Of a stretch of DNA of 45,210 bases, positions 7,387-16,828 are shown one piece after another (within the stretch, counting starts at the first letter, position 1; each line of letters opens with the position of its first letter). Source of the stretch: Kiritimatiellia bacterium (GTDB taxonomy: Bacteria; Verrucomicrobiota; Kiritimatiellia; RFP12; UBA1067); assembly GCA_017563185.1 (NCBI GenBank), contig JAFXIL010000110.1, positions 1 through 45,210 on the forward strand, read 5' to 3'. The notes beneath the pieces were generated by a model. That model had not been told where the DNA came from, did not search any database, and saw only the letters and a list, made by a program, of their open reading frames with translations. The translations under genes were made by a program, and so were the position numbers.

Positions 7387-9228
7387 ATGGGAAAAAACAT
7401 TCTCATATCCTACTTCGGCTACGAACATGACCAGCTCAAGCACAAGATTCAAGACAAGGAGTTCCTAAGGCGATTCGGCAAGAACTCTAAGACACAAGGA
7501 TATCTTCTCGAAATGGATCCAGCCGACATCAAAAGGACTGACATCTGGCGCCCATCCGTCGCGCTCGCCTCATATCCCAATCTGCAGTTTGACGAATACT
7601 ACCTCCTGTTCAGCGGGCTCAAAGGCGACATGCGCAAGACTTTTAACGAAGTCGTCGAGGACATCCGGGCGCTACGGCCGAACATGGCGCTGCACACGGA
7701 AGAGATGCCGTTCAAGTCTCCTTGGGACATGGTGAGCGTGTTCAAGACCCTGTACAAGTTTGCAGAAGACCACGCCTCCGAGTTCGGTGCGCCAGACACA
7801 ACCTGCTACGTGAACTGCAACCACGGCACAATGCAGATCAGGGAGTCGCTGTTCATGCTCAGCCAGGAAGGCAAGTTCCCCGGCAAGCGCATACTGCCAT
7901 CCCCGTGGAACGACAATACAAGGCGCGACTACCACACCCCAATAGGCTCATTCACGGAAGACGACCCATCGGAATTCAATGAAGCATATCGACAACTTTC
8001 AAGCGCCACAAAAAGACGCGCGAAGAACAATGGCCTGCACGAGGGAATATTCATAGACCAAAGCAACAAGGAATTCCAGAAGCTGCTCGACCGCATCCTT
8101 TTTGTGGCACAGAGGACAAAGGAGCCAATTCTCTTCACAGGCCCCACCGGCAGCGGCAAGTCGCATCTCGCCAGAAACATCGCACGGATCAAGAAGCTGG
8201 ATAAGAATTTCGTGCACGTCAACTGCGCGACATTGGGCGGAGACCCCGGCCTCATAAAGAGCGAGCTGTTCGGCCACGACGAGGGCGACTTCACAGGCGC
8301 CACGAGAACATGCAACGGACGGCTTCAGCAGGCCAACGGCGGAATTCTCTTCCTCGACGAGGTCGCAGATCTTCCAAAAGACGTGCAGGCGATGCTGCTG
8401 ACGGCCATAGAGACAAAGAAGTTTAGGCGTCCGCATTCGACGGAGGACATCCAGTGCGACTTTATGCTCATCTGCGGCACAAACAAAGACCTGTGGGCGG
8501 AAGTGGAGGCCGGACGTTTCCGCCTGGATCTGCTGGAGCGCATCAACACCTGGCATTTTCACCTTCCCGGACTCGCGGAGAAAGAACGCCCCGGCTATGC
8601 CGCAAGGCGAAAGGACATCGCCCTCAACTGCCGGCAGGTGCTGAGTGAATACAACAAGAAGTATTCAGAACATCGTGAATTCGCCAACGACGCATTGCAA
8701 CGCTTTGTCGAATATGCAGAGGCCGACTCCACCGAGTGGAAGGGCAACTTCCGCGAATTCAATGCCATGATCTTCAGAATGGCGACGCTTGCGGACGGCC
8801 TTCATATCACGCTGCACGACGTCGAACGGGAAATCAAGTATGCCGAGGCAGAGCATAAAACCGGCAATCCAGTGAACAATGCGGCCGCGGAGACCGCGCA
8901 AAAGGATAGCCAAGCTATTCAGGAATCCGGTGTGGCTACAGTCCAATCGCCTGTCCATGCATCGTCGCTCCCCGACGCTTTCTGCAAATTCGAGTTTCTG
9001 CGCGAACTATTGGGCGAAGAAAAGTTCAACAAGAAACGCCTGGACGAGCTTGCCCAGCTAGCGTTCGTCGTCTCGATTTGCAAGGAGTCGAAGGATCAGG
9101 CGGCGGCCAGCCGGAGCCTTCGCCCCGGCGGGGGGGCTGTAGGCTCCAGCCAGCTCTCCAGATATTTCAAAGGGCTTGGCCTAAAATTCAGCGCCGTCAA
9201 GAGGTTTGCGGAGGAACTTGACCCGTAG
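7387..9228 (+). CDS. rtcR: RtcR-type sigma-54-dependent transcriptional activator
   Basis: A 613-residue protein in the order expected for RtcR: an N-terminal CARF-like sensor domain (about 1-185), a sigma-54 AAA+ domain (about 225-455) and a C-terminal region with a helix-turn-helix-like segment (about 545-610). Walker A is GPTGSGKS (252-259) and Walker B LFLDEV (321-326). The sigma-54 contact loop reads GDFTGA (300-305) instead of the usual GAFTGA. RtcR normally senses RNA damage and switches on rtcBA RNA-repair genes. Neither rtcA nor rtcB is visible here. A low-complexity linker (about 465-515) separates the AAA+ domain from the C-terminus. AAGGAAAGG ribosome site. Its 3' end overlaps the convergent helicase gene by 32 bp. 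Confidence 0.9.
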   Translation: MGKNILISYFGYEHDQLKHKIQDKEFLRRFGKNSKTQGYLLEMDPADIKRTDIWRPSVALASYPNLQFDEYYLLFSGLKGDMRKTFNEVVEDIRALRPNMALHTEEMPFKSPWDMVSVFKTLYKFAEDHASEFGAPDTTCYVNCNHGTMQIRESLFMLSQEGKFPGKRILPSPWNDNTRRDYHTPIGSFTEDDPSEFNEAYRQLSSATKRRAKNNGLHEGIFIDQSNKEFQKLLDRILFVAQRTKEPILFTGPTGSGKSHLARNIARIKKLDKNFVHVNCATLGGDPGLIKSELFGHDEGDFTGATRTCNGRLQQANGGILFLDEVADLPKDVQAMLLTAIETKKFRRPHSTEDIQCDFMLICGTNKDLWAEVEAGRFRLDLLERINTWHFHLPGLAEKERPGYAARRKDIALNCRQVLSEYNKKYSEHREFANDALQRFVEYAEADSTEWKGNFREFNAMIFRMATLADGLHITLHDVEREIKYAEAEHKTGNPVNNAAAETAQKDSQAIQESGVATVQSPVHASSLPDAFCKFEFLRELLGEEKFNKKRLDELAQLAFVVSICKESKDQAAASRSLRPGGGAVGSSQLSRYFKGLGLKFSAVKRFAEELDP

Positions 9229-10894
9229 CATGGCCGTCCGCCCCGGCAGGCGCGGCCATGCCAGCCAGATAGCGCCGCGCATCGCCCTTCTTCGTGGCGG
9301 CGAACGGGTGCATGAACGCGCCGCGCAGACGGGGCATGGCCTCCGCCAGACACCTGTCTGCCGCGGCCAGCACCTTTTCCACAGGCGTGCCGCGCCTGTA
9401 CTTGTTTGTTGCCATGTCGTAGCCTAGATCGTTCATCTGCCTTGAGAGCAGACTTCCGTCGGGGTCCTTCTCAGCAGGAATGCGCAGGCGCGCCATCTCC
9501 TCCAGCACGTCAATGGCGAGCCTGCGGTGCGAAAGCAGCTCCCGCCACATCTGGGAAACGCAGAGGCGAAGATGCACCGAAAGAGCCGGCACGGAATCGC
9601 CTTCGCCATCATGCAGGAAGTCCGGAACCGCCTTCACCCTCTTCGCGGCGAAGTCGCTCTTGTCAAGATGGATCGCACATGGGCCGGGCGCGCCGCCCCA
9701 GCATGCTTCGTGCGCCGCCTTGCGGAAACTCTCGAATGCATCATAAACGCTGCCATAGTCCGCATAGTACGACTTCTCCTCTTTCTCCGCGCGCGTAAGG
9801 CGCTCGATTCTGCTCCTAAACCGCCGGGGGACGACACGCGCCGCATTGCTGAAGTCGTCTTTGCGGGACTGGCGGTCCTCCTTCTCGCGCAGACGAATCC
9901 GGCGCAGCGTCTCCTTCAGCGTCTGCTCGATCGCCTCTGTGCCGTCGGTGAGCGCGAGCCAGCGTCCCTGCTGCCACCTGAATGCGTTGCGGGGATGCGC
10001 CACACGCTCGAAGAGATAGTTCGTGTTGGCGCTCTGCACGATGTTGCAGGCCACCTTGCCTGGTGCGCGACGCAGGCCGCGTCCGCACATCTGAATCGTC
10101 GGCAGGCGAGAGGCGTCGCGCGCGAAAATGCTCGCCACGTCGGGCTGGTCGAAACCCTCAGTGAGCATCGCCACGTTCGCCACCACCTGCACACGGCCAC
10201 TCGCGAAGGCCTCGATCTGGCTCTCCTTGTCGCTATCGCTCGTCACCACCTCGCAGCCGATGCCCACGGCGGCAAGGCGCTCGCGGAACGCCACGCATTC
10301 GGCGATCGTGGAGAAGAAGACGAGGCTCTTGCCCCAGCGGAAAGGATCGGCGAGATAGAAGTCCGCCACAGTGTCCACGCCGTAGTTCGGTATAACGTAC
10401 GTGTTGAACTGGCTTAGATGCCCTTCGCGAACGAGACGACCGATGGAGCATGTGCGCACCGTCTCCTGAAAGGAGAGCTTCATGCGGTCCGTGCGCATTG
10501 GCGTGGCCGAGAGGCCGATCGCCCACTTTGCGCGCATCTTCTCGTAGAGCAGCACGCAGCTCTGCGTAGCCTCGTGGTGCGCCTCGTCGAGAACGACCAG
10601 GTCCACCTCGGGCGGCGCCTTTTCGAAGAGCGACACTGGCCGAATGCGGTCGCCGTAGAGGTCGCGGTTAGCCTCCATCATCTGCTGAAGCAGATGGCGA
10701 CGCGGCGCCACCCAGCCCACCTTGAGCGTAGGGCCTAGATGCTGCTGAAGGCGATGAATCATCTCAAGGGCCATGTACGTCTTGCCGGAGCCCACAGGCG
10801 ATTCAAGCAGCACGGAATTGTGGCCGCGTTCGGCGAACGCGGCCACACCCTCCCTTATCGCCTCCTGCTGATAGGGTCTATCTTCGTACTGCAT
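9197..10894 (-). CDS. DEAD/DEAH-box (SF2) helicase
   Basis: A 565-residue superfamily 2 helicase. The motifs are PYQQEAI (Q-like region), SPVGSGKT (motif I), VLDEAHHE (motif II, DEAH), SATPMRTD (motif III), a motif V region near MLTEGFDQPDV, and QMCGRGLRRAPG (motif VI with the arginine finger). The layout resembles the RecQ/UvrB/type I restriction-like group. The C-terminal 230 residues are helical and basic and not recognised. The start at 10894 (MQYEDRPYQQ) was preferred to 10978 because the longer version runs back into the DUF932 gene and is not conserved-looking. It begins 4 nt after the DUF932 stop, so the two are translationally linked. It may act on damaged nucleic acid, given RtcR nearby (inference). 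Confidence 0.85.
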   Translation of the reverse strand: MQYEDRPYQQEAIREGVAAFAERGHNSVLLESPVGSGKTYMALEMIHRLQQHLGPTLKVGWVAPRRHLLQQMMEANRDLYGDRIRPVSLFEKAPPEVDLVVLDEAHHEATQSCVLLYEKMRAKWAIGLSATPMRTDRMKLSFQETVRTCSIGRLVREGHLSQFNTYVIPNYGVDTVADFYLADPFRWGKSLVFFSTIAECVAFRERLAAVGIGCEVVTSDSDKESQIEAFASGRVQVVANVAMLTEGFDQPDVASIFARDASRLPTIQMCGRGLRRAPGKVACNIVQSANTNYLFERVAHPRNAFRWQQGRWLALTDGTEAIEQTLKETLRRIRLREKEDRQSRKDDFSNAARVVPRRFRSRIERLTRAEKEEKSYYADYGSVYDAFESFRKAAHEACWGGAPGPCAIHLDKSDFAAKRVKAVPDFLHDGEGDSVPALSVHLRLCVSQMWRELLSHRRLAIDVLEEMARLRIPAEKDPDGSLLSRQMNDLGYDMATNKYRRGTPVEKVLAAADRCLAEAMPRLRGAFMHPFAATKKGDARRYLAGMAAPAGADGHATGQVPPQTS

Positions 10895-10898
10895 ATCC

Positions 10899-11984
10899 CT
10901 ACGCAGCCCCCTTTGAGAAGTTGATGCCGTTGAGATAGAAGCTGCTCGTGCGCGCCGTGTGCGGGTAGAGTCCCTCAAGGTCGAACCCCTTCGAGAGCAG
11001 CGTCCCGGAGAACGACTGCAGCGTGGAATCGGACTTGAGCAGATCCGAATGGTGCGTGCCCAGTTCGGATGCGAAGTTCAGAAGGTCGGCCACGCTGCAC
11101 CCCACGGGCAGGAGCGGACGCTTCTTCTGGCCGATGTTCGCAAGGTCAGTCACGCCGTAGCGCACGCAAGGATTGTCGGCTACGTCGTTCAGGCGCTCGC
11201 GCAGCAGCATCTGGTTGCGGGCGTTCGCCACGGAACGGCGGATCAGCCCCTCCAACAGCACCACCTCGCCAACGGACGCCTTCGTCTCTGCCGCGTTGCA
11301 CATGCGCTCCTGCAGCATCTCCACGCCGGACGGATTGCTGAACGATGCCAGCAGACGGCGGAAATGCTCGCCGCTGTTGTCCTTGATCTCCATCTTCGTG
11401 CGGAAGAGCGACGTCTCGGCCACCGCCCCGTTGGAACAGACCTGCCGCCATGTGGCAAGGCTCATGTCTGGCATGCCAACGCCGTCCACCGGCACGCGAC
11501 AGCGCACGCGCATTCCGTATGTGCTGTCGTTAGGCACGTCCCACGGGTCGTCAAGGTCGAGCATCGCGCTCAGCACGCCGTCGCTGTATTCTACGCCGGT
11601 GAGGCGCTTGTCGTTGTGCAGAACGTTCTCGATGTAGTTGATGGGCATCGGCAGACCCTTGTTCTGGGTGAGGCCGAGAGCCTGCCGGCCTTCGGTGTCC
11701 ACCGTCACGCGCAGCTGAAGGTCCGGAACCTTCGCGGCCGCGCGCTCCATCACCTCGAGCGGCGTGAAGAAGCCAAACACGCCGTATGGTATGCCAAGTT
11801 CGCCGGCCAGCGTCTTGTAGAAGCGGTCGCTCAGCTTGTAGGCGGAGTTGTCGATGACGAGACTCTTGATCTTGGTCTCGTCGCAGTCGAGCGCCTCCAC
11901 CATCTGGCGGGGCGTAATCGGAACGGGCTCGAAGCGATTGCAGATTCGCTCGCCCGGCTTGAGTTTGGTTTTTGTGTTTTTCAT
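10899..11984 (-). CDS. DUF932 (phage/plasmid-like) protein
   Basis: A protein of about 361 residues matching the DUF932 family (phage/plasmid-like TIGR03299 group) in its middle: ALGLTQNKG, NVLHNDKRLTGVEYSDG, the conserved MRVRCRVPVDG, and WRQVCSNGAV. Members occur on plasmids, phages and mobile regions; their biochemical role is unknown. I placed the start at ATG 11984 (GGTGAG upstream). Alternatives are an ATG at 11996 and one at 12062, the latter only 8 nt after the sigma-factor stop. Either way the gene sits between the sigma factor and the helicase on one strand. Confidence 0.75.
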   Translation of the reverse strand: MKNTKTKLKPGERICNRFEPVPITPRQMVEALDCDETKIKSLVIDNSAYKLSDRFYKTLAGELGIPYGVFGFFTPLEVMERAAAKVPDLQLRVTVDTEGRQALGLTQNKGLPMPINYIENVLHNDKRLTGVEYSDGVLSAMLDLDDPWDVPNDSTYGMRVRCRVPVDGVGMPDMSLATWRQVCSNGAVAETSLFRTKMEIKDNSGEHFRRLLASFSNPSGVEMLQERMCNAAETKASVGEVVLLEGLIRRSVANARNQMLLRERLNDVADNPCVRYGVTDLANIGQKKRPLLPVGCSVADLLNFASELGTHHSDLLKSDSTLQSFSGTLLSKGFDLEGLYPHTARTSSFYLNGINFSKGAA

Positions 11985-12070
11985 AGTGCTCACCATGATT
12001 TTAAATTGTTCTGGTAGGGTTTTTCTTACACCTGGAGTTGATTTTTCTAGGATAAATTTCATCCCATGTC

Positions 12071-13522
12071 TTAGGCGCTCTTCGCAATGAATCCGCGCAG
12101 ACGGAGCGACCGTGTGGGATGGCGCAGCTGGCGGAGAGCCTTCGTCTCGAGCTGACGCACACGCTCGCGCGTGACGTTCAGCATCCGCCCCACCTCCTCG
12201 AGCGTGCGGCAATTGCCGTCAACAAGCCCGTAGCGGTATTCGAGCAACTCGCATTCGCGGGCGTTCAGAGTGCCCAATGCGGATATCAGCTGCTCGCGCA
12301 TGAGGCTCTTGTCGGTTTCCTTGCCAGGATCGACGGCGGTCGTATCCTCCACGAAGTCGCCCATGCAGGCATCTTCGTCGTCCCCAACCTTCGCCTGAAG
12401 AGAGACAGGCGTCCACGCCATTTTTCTGAGCGAGCGCACCTTCCACTCGGGCACCCCCATTTCCCAGGCTAGTTCCTTGGCGGAGGGATCTCTTCCCAGC
12501 CGCTGCACAAGTTGCGCGCATACGCGGTTCATGTTGTGGATCTGCTCAATGAGATGCACCGGCAGGCGGATCGTGCGGGCCTGATCGGCTATCGCTCGCG
12601 TCGCGGCCTGGCGGATCCACCATGTGGCGTAGGTCGAGAACCTGTAGCCTCGCCGGTAGTCGAAAAGCTCAACCGCTCGCACAAGGCCGGTGTTGCCCTC
12701 CTGGACCAGGTCAAGGAACTCCAGACCAAGATGCAGAAGGTGTTTGATGGTGGAGACCACTAGCCTGAGGTTTGCCTCGACCACGCGAGTGCGCTTTGAC
12801 TGAAGAATCTCCAACTGCCTGCGCAGTTCGCCGAAACGCTCCACGAATTCTCCCGCAGCCATTCCGGACTCCTTCTCCAAAGACGCCAATCTCGTTCGAA
12901 TTGCTGCAAGTTCGACGTCACGTTTCTTCGAAGGCCGTTTCGCGAGCAGGCGGACCTTTTCGGCGATCAAAGCCCTGCAAGGCCGATAGAGTCGCTCTTC
13001 CACTTCTGCGCATAGCGACTCAAAACATTTCTGCTCTATGCAAAGTTTCTCTGCGAACCTCTCCATATCCGCACTGCTGCGAACACACTTCAGCTTTCGC
13101 CTCAGTTCTGGTATCATCGCCACATATTCCGCCCGGCCGCCCGAGAAATCTACAGAGACGATTCCGTCAAACCGTCCGTCCTGCCCCTCGATTCTGTCCA
13201 GCAGCCGCATATACATCGCCGGCGCGAACCTGAACCAGTTGAAGAGCTTTCTGCTGCTCTTCTTCGCCGCTTCCATGGCCTTGAATGCCGCCAGCTCCTC
13301 GCCTTCAGTCATAAGTGGCACCCGCGCCATCTCACGCATGTAAAGCTGGACGGTCTCATTGGACATCGCCTCCTTCTCCTTCGCGAGCTTGACCTCCTTC
13401 TCAGTCAGTTCCTCTGAATCCGTCAGTTCCTCTCCCTTCGTCATTTCCTCTCCATCCACGATCTCCTCGGTATTGATCACATCCTCGGTAAACAATTCAT
13501 CTGTCTGCTCAATGTAGCTCAT
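12071..13522 (-). CDS. Sigma-70 family RNA polymerase sigma factor (RpoD/SigA-like)
   Basis: A 483-residue sigma factor. Region 1.2 lies at about 53-85 ([17 protein letters not shown]). Region 2 is at about 246-322 with the strongly conserved core [12 protein letters not shown] and [11 protein letters not shown]. Region 3 is about 330-395 and region 4.2 about 438-470 ([20 protein letters not shown]). Between 1.2 and 2.1 is a charged non-conserved region of about 150 residues, as in primary sigma factors. The N-terminus (1-50) is very acidic with repeated EELT-type units and may play the self-inhibitory role of region 1.1. It could be the primary sigma factor or a group 2 paralogue; the association with DUF932 and a helicase favours a paralogue (inference). 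AAAGGAGT ribosome site. Confidence 0.93.
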   Translation of the reverse strand: MSYIEQTDELFTEDVINTEEIVDGEEMTKGEELTDSEELTEKEVKLAKEKEAMSNETVQLYMREMARVPLMTEGEELAAFKAMEAAKKSSRKLFNWFRFAPAMYMRLLDRIEGQDGRFDGIVSVDFSGGRAEYVAMIPELRRKLKCVRSSADMERFAEKLCIEQKCFESLCAEVEERLYRPCRALIAEKVRLLAKRPSKKRDVELAAIRTRLASLEKESGMAAGEFVERFGELRRQLEILQSKRTRVVEANLRLVVSTIKHLLHLGLEFLDLVQEGNTGLVRAVELFDYRRGYRFSTYATWWIRQAATRAIADQARTIRLPVHLIEQIHNMNRVCAQLVQRLGRDPSAKELAWEMGVPEWKVRSLRKMAWTPVSLQAKVGDDEDACMGDFVEDTTAVDPGKETDKSLMREQLISALGTLNARECELLEYRYGLVDGNCRTLEEVGRMLNVTRERVRQLETKALRQLRHPTRSLRLRGFIAKSA

Positions 13523-13899
13523 TCTAAGTACTCCTTTGGGGTTGGGGTTAGGTTTAATGCTTGATATTTATATATGCAGACGCAACAACTTCCATCTGCC
13601 GTACGATTTTATTGAAAATCGGAAACATCTGTTTCCATAATTCAGTCTAGCGGTCAATGATCTGAACATTGCCGTTTCGTCATGTTCACATTGTGCTATC
13701 TCCTTTCACATAAGGGAGAACTATGTCATAGGCAGAATCTTACATTGTTTTTAGGACAAAAGAAAAACGACAAAGGATCGGGTTGCATGTCGCCTCGCGT
13801 TCTTCAACCACCATCCATTGTCAAACTTCGAAACTCCGAAACCTCGAAACTTCGAAACTAGACTTGCCGCAGCGCTAAGGAAATGCTACTCTTATAAAC
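13523..13899. other. Intergenic region between divergent genes
   Basis: No gene seen. It holds a 16-bp near-perfect palindrome, GGAAACA-TC-TGTTTCC (13621-13636), a smaller inverted repeat GATTTT/AAAATC around 13603-13618, and an octameric tandem repeat (13821-13860). The palindrome lies about 100 nt upstream of the sigma-factor start and is a candidate operator. Confidence 0.5.
13821..13860. repeat. Degenerate 8-nt tandem repeat
   Basis: Successive units CGAAACTC, CGAAACCT, CGAAACTT and CGAAACTA follow a first partial unit. The same type of repeat, on the other strand, forms the start of the MFS transporter gene (29988-30044). Confidence 0.75.
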
Positions 13900-16173
13900 A
13901 TGAAAGCACAGCATCTTCTTATACGGGCGGCGGCAATCGCCACCACTTTCATGATTGCAGGCCTGGCGTTCGCGGCAACTCCGTACGAAGTGGCGGGGCC
14001 TAGCGCGCCGAAGCCACACGAGCAGACCGCCATGAACGAACTTTCCGCATATCTAAAAAGGCGCGTGGCGGACAAGTTGCGCGTGGGCGGCAAGGAGGGT
14101 GTTGTCTTCCGCGTGGGCGACACGGATCTTGCGCGGCGGGAGGGATTGCTCTCCTCGCAGCTTCCCTCCGAAAAGTGGATCGTGCGCTCGTTCGGCAACG
14201 AAGTGCTGCTGAACGGCGGCGGCGCTCGTGGTGCACTCTTCGCCGTGTACCATTTTCTGGAGGACTGCTGCGGCGTGCGATGGTGGAGCGAGTTTGAGGA
14301 AGACGTGCCGCCGGCGGGTCCGCTCGACCTCCCGGCGCTCGACATGCATGGCCAGCCCGCCTTCGCCTTCCGCGACATCTATCGCTCGGAAAGCGGCTCC
14401 AACCACGCTCGCTTCGAGCGGCGCGTGCGCATGAACGCCCACGGCGACGCGGCTCTCGGCGGCGCGTTCGCCTTCGGTCCGCCGAACTTCTGCCATACGT
14501 TCGACTACTACCTCAACGCCGATAAGCACATGAAGGACCATCCCGAGTGGTTCTCCCTACGCGGCGGGAAACGCGTGGGCGGGCAGCGCGACGGACAGCT
14601 CTGCCTCACGAACCCCGAAGTGCGCGACGAGATGCTCAAGCGCCTTCTCGCCAACATCGAGAAGGGAAACGCAAAGGCCCTTAAGAGCGGCGTGGAGCCT
14701 CCTCGCATCTACGACATCTCGCACAACGACAACCGCGGCTACTGCCAGTGCGACCGCTGCAACGCCGCAGCCGAGAAGTACGGCCTCTCGGGCGTCAACC
14801 TGAACTTCGTGAACTCGCTCGCCGCCGAAGTGGCAAAGAAATATCCCAACGTTCTGCTCTGCACATGGGCATACCAGTACACGCAGGACGTGCCCACGGG
14901 AGGCGTGCGCGCGGCGGACAACGTGATCGTGCGACTCTGCGACACCGACTCCAACCAGGCTTCGTCCATCGCCGAACCCGACAACCGCGCATACTACGAC
15001 CGCGTGATCGCCTGGAGCAAAGTCACGAAGCACCTCTTCGTATGGGACTACGCGATCACGTTCTCGAAGGGGCTTACGGACCTGCCCTTTGCAAGCGAGT
15101 TCCACTATGGCGACCTCTTCCGCCACTACCGCGCGTACAACGTCTCGGGCATCTTCTGGGAACACGAGCATCCCTACAAGGCCGACATGTGGGAGCTTAA
15201 GTTCTTCCTCGAGACGAAGCTGATGGAGAACCCGGACCTTGACTGCAACGCGCTTATCGAACGCTTCATGCGCGAATACTACGGCCCCGCGGGCAAGCAC
15301 ATCCTCGCCTACCGGCGCCACCTCGACAAGATCCGCCGCGAGAAGAACGCGTTCGTGAGCTGGTTCCCGCAGCTCTCCACATTCAAGCACATCACGACGG
15401 AAGACGTCGCAACATGCAACCAGATGCTTGACGCGGCCGAGACGGCAGTTGCCGGGAATGCAAAGCTGCTGGCGCGCGTGCGGCATGCACGGCTCGGACT
15501 CGACCGCCTGATCTGCCTGCGGTCGCGTCCCATCCTCTTTCACGCTCCTGGACGCGATGGCGCAGAGGAAACGAAGATCTCAGGGTTCGACGCCGCGAAG
15601 GCGCGCCTGCGGGACGACTGGCCAAAGTGGATCGCGCCCTATCCAAAGGCAAAGGATCTCGTCAAAAAGGAACATGACTTTCTGGCCGGCATCCTCACCC
15701 CGCCAAAGTCCCTCCCCGTGCCAGATCAGTTCCGCGACAGAAGCTTCTACGATTTTCCCGCGCAGTTCCTCACGAGCCATGGGAAGAACGAGACTCTCGT
15801 GGACGACCCTGAGAGCCCAGTGGGGCGGGCGATGCGCACGGCGGCGGACAAGAGCCATTACTTCCAGCTGCCGTTCGGCGGCGGGGTCTACGACGAACAT
15901 GCGAAGAAGTCGCTCGGCAACGGATCTTTCAAGACGGTGAAAGGTGATGGCTACCAATGGTACCGCCTGTGCAGAGCGAAGTTCAACGACCGCTGCTACC
16001 TGTGGCTCACGCGCGCGTGGACCACGCAGTTGAAGACGGGCAACTTTCCGAACCTCTTCGGAAAGGAGCTGGAGCTGTGGGTATCAGTGAAGTTCACCGG
16101 CCCCATGTTCCGCCCCGGCACAGATGGCGAGAGCTACATCTGGATCGACCGCGTGATCCTCGCCGTTCCTTAA
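13900..16173 (+). CDS. Secreted DUF4838 protein (putative glycoside hydrolase)
   Basis: A 757-residue exported protein: signal peptide 1-25 ending AGLAFA, an N-terminal alpha/beta domain (about 27-140) like the lead domain of alpha-glucuronidases and GH20-type enzymes, then the DUF4838 core. Its hallmark is ISHNDNRGYCQCDRC (about residues 270-285), with Asn, Asp and paired cysteines. A C-terminal beta-rich region (about 620-757) may bind carbohydrate. DUF4838 proteins are found in polysaccharide-use loci; the catalytic mechanism is not established. No ribosome site precedes the ATG, but TGCTACTCT lies 7 nt upstream and could be an extended -10 box giving a leaderless mRNA. Alone on the plus strand. 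Confidence 0.85.
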   Translation: MKAQHLLIRAAAIATTFMIAGLAFAATPYEVAGPSAPKPHEQTAMNELSAYLKRRVADKLRVGGKEGVVFRVGDTDLARREGLLSSQLPSEKWIVRSFGNEVLLNGGGARGALFAVYHFLEDCCGVRWWSEFEEDVPPAGPLDLPALDMHGQPAFAFRDIYRSESGSNHARFERRVRMNAHGDAALGGAFAFGPPNFCHTFDYYLNADKHMKDHPEWFSLRGGKRVGGQRDGQLCLTNPEVRDEMLKRLLANIEKGNAKALKSGVEPPRIYDISHNDNRGYCQCDRCNAAAEKYGLSGVNLNFVNSLAAEVAKKYPNVLLCTWAYQYTQDVPTGGVRAADNVIVRLCDTDSNQASSIAEPDNRAYYDRVIAWSKVTKHLFVWDYAITFSKGLTDLPFASEFHYGDLFRHYRAYNVSGIFWEHEHPYKADMWELKFFLETKLMENPDLDCNALIERFMREYYGPAGKHILAYRRHLDKIRREKNAFVSWFPQLSTFKHITTEDVATCNQMLDAAETAVAGNAKLLARVRHARLGLDRLICLRSRPILFHAPGRDGAEETKISGFDAAKARLRDDWPKWIAPYPKAKDLVKKEHDFLAGILTPPKSLPVPDQFRDRSFYDFPAQFLTSHGKNETLVDDPESPVGRAMRTAADKSHYFQLPFGGGVYDEHAKKSLGNGSFKTVKGDGYQWYRLCRAKFNDRCYLWLTRAWTTQLKTGNFPNLFGKELELWVSVKFTGPMFRPGTDGESYIWIDRVILAVP

Positions 16174-16296
16174 TTGTGAACTGAATTTAATTGCCGCCGC
16201 CAAAGAGAACCGCATGAGACATCGTTATTGTGGGATTGTGGAAATGAGCCATTATGAGATTGAAGCGGTTTTGCGGAAAGACGATTTCGGACAAAA

Positions 16297-16592
16297 CTAC
16301 CAAATCGTCGGTACAGGATATTGAGGTATCATCCTATCCCGCGTGATAATTGTCATCTTGCCGATTTGCGCCTGAGCTGGATGTCTCGGTCAAGGCACAA
16401 AGATTCCAGTTCTGGAATTGTCATGCAAAACTGCATCTTGCCGATGCTCTGCTTGATTGCAATTTCCCAGAAGGAGGCAATACTGACCGCAACATATTCT
16501 GCCTTATCTATTAGGGAATGTGCCGACATGGATAGTTCGGGCGAATCGCGCAGATACCAAAGCATTGCATGTGTGTCGAGCAAGTACATCAC
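16297..16592 (-). pseudogene. vapC: VapC-like PIN toxin with internal deletion
   Basis: The frame begins with a good PIN-domain start (MMYLLDTHAMLWYL, first acidic residue Asp) and the WEIAIKQSIGK motif typical of VapC, then stops at 16353 after 79 codons. Immediately downstream in another frame is the typical VapC C-terminus, KMTIITRDRMIPQYPVPTIW, ending at 16297. The central 35 or so residues, carrying the HRDPFDR-type acidic site, are missing, so the nuclease should be dead. The 12-bp word ATCGGCAAGATG occurs both at the joint and 80 bp upstream. The start overlaps the antitoxin stop by 4 bp (ATGA). Confidence 0.8.
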
Positions 16593-16828
16593 ATGTACTC
16601 CTTAAAACATTCCAGCGGTTCATCGAAATCTGGTGCCATGTAGAACTCGCCTGTAATTCCCCCGGCATGGCGTCGTGGAGCATCTGTAGTAACATGAGAT
16701 GGTACTGTGTCTCCCGAAACCGTTGCCTGTTTTTGCCTAAAGATCAGAAAATCCAAAAAAGCCAGCAACTCCTCGCGATACTGCGGGGATATTTCGTCCA
16801 CTTTGTCTTTTATTGCTGCATAAGGCAT
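16589..16828 (-). CDS. DUF2281-like antitoxin of a VapBC-type pair
   Basis: A 79-residue protein starting MPYAAIKDKVDEIS and continuing with the EELLAFLDFL core common to DUF2281-type antitoxins, small partners of PIN toxins. The C-terminal part (from about residue 50) is the likely toxin-binding tail. It has a strong AGGAG site and overlaps the toxin start by 4 bp, the usual arrangement. Since the toxin is deleted, this is an orphan antitoxin that may still autoregulate. A -10-like box with the GAATGTG lead-in lies near 16961. Confidence 0.75.
   Translation of the reverse strand: MPYAAIKDKVDEISPQYREELLAFLDFLIFRQKQATVSGDTVPSHVTTDAPRRHAGGITGEFYMAPDFDEPLECFKEYM

Noticed and set aside
13821-13860. 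A CRISPR array
   Set aside because: Units are 8 nt without spacers; no cas genes are visible.
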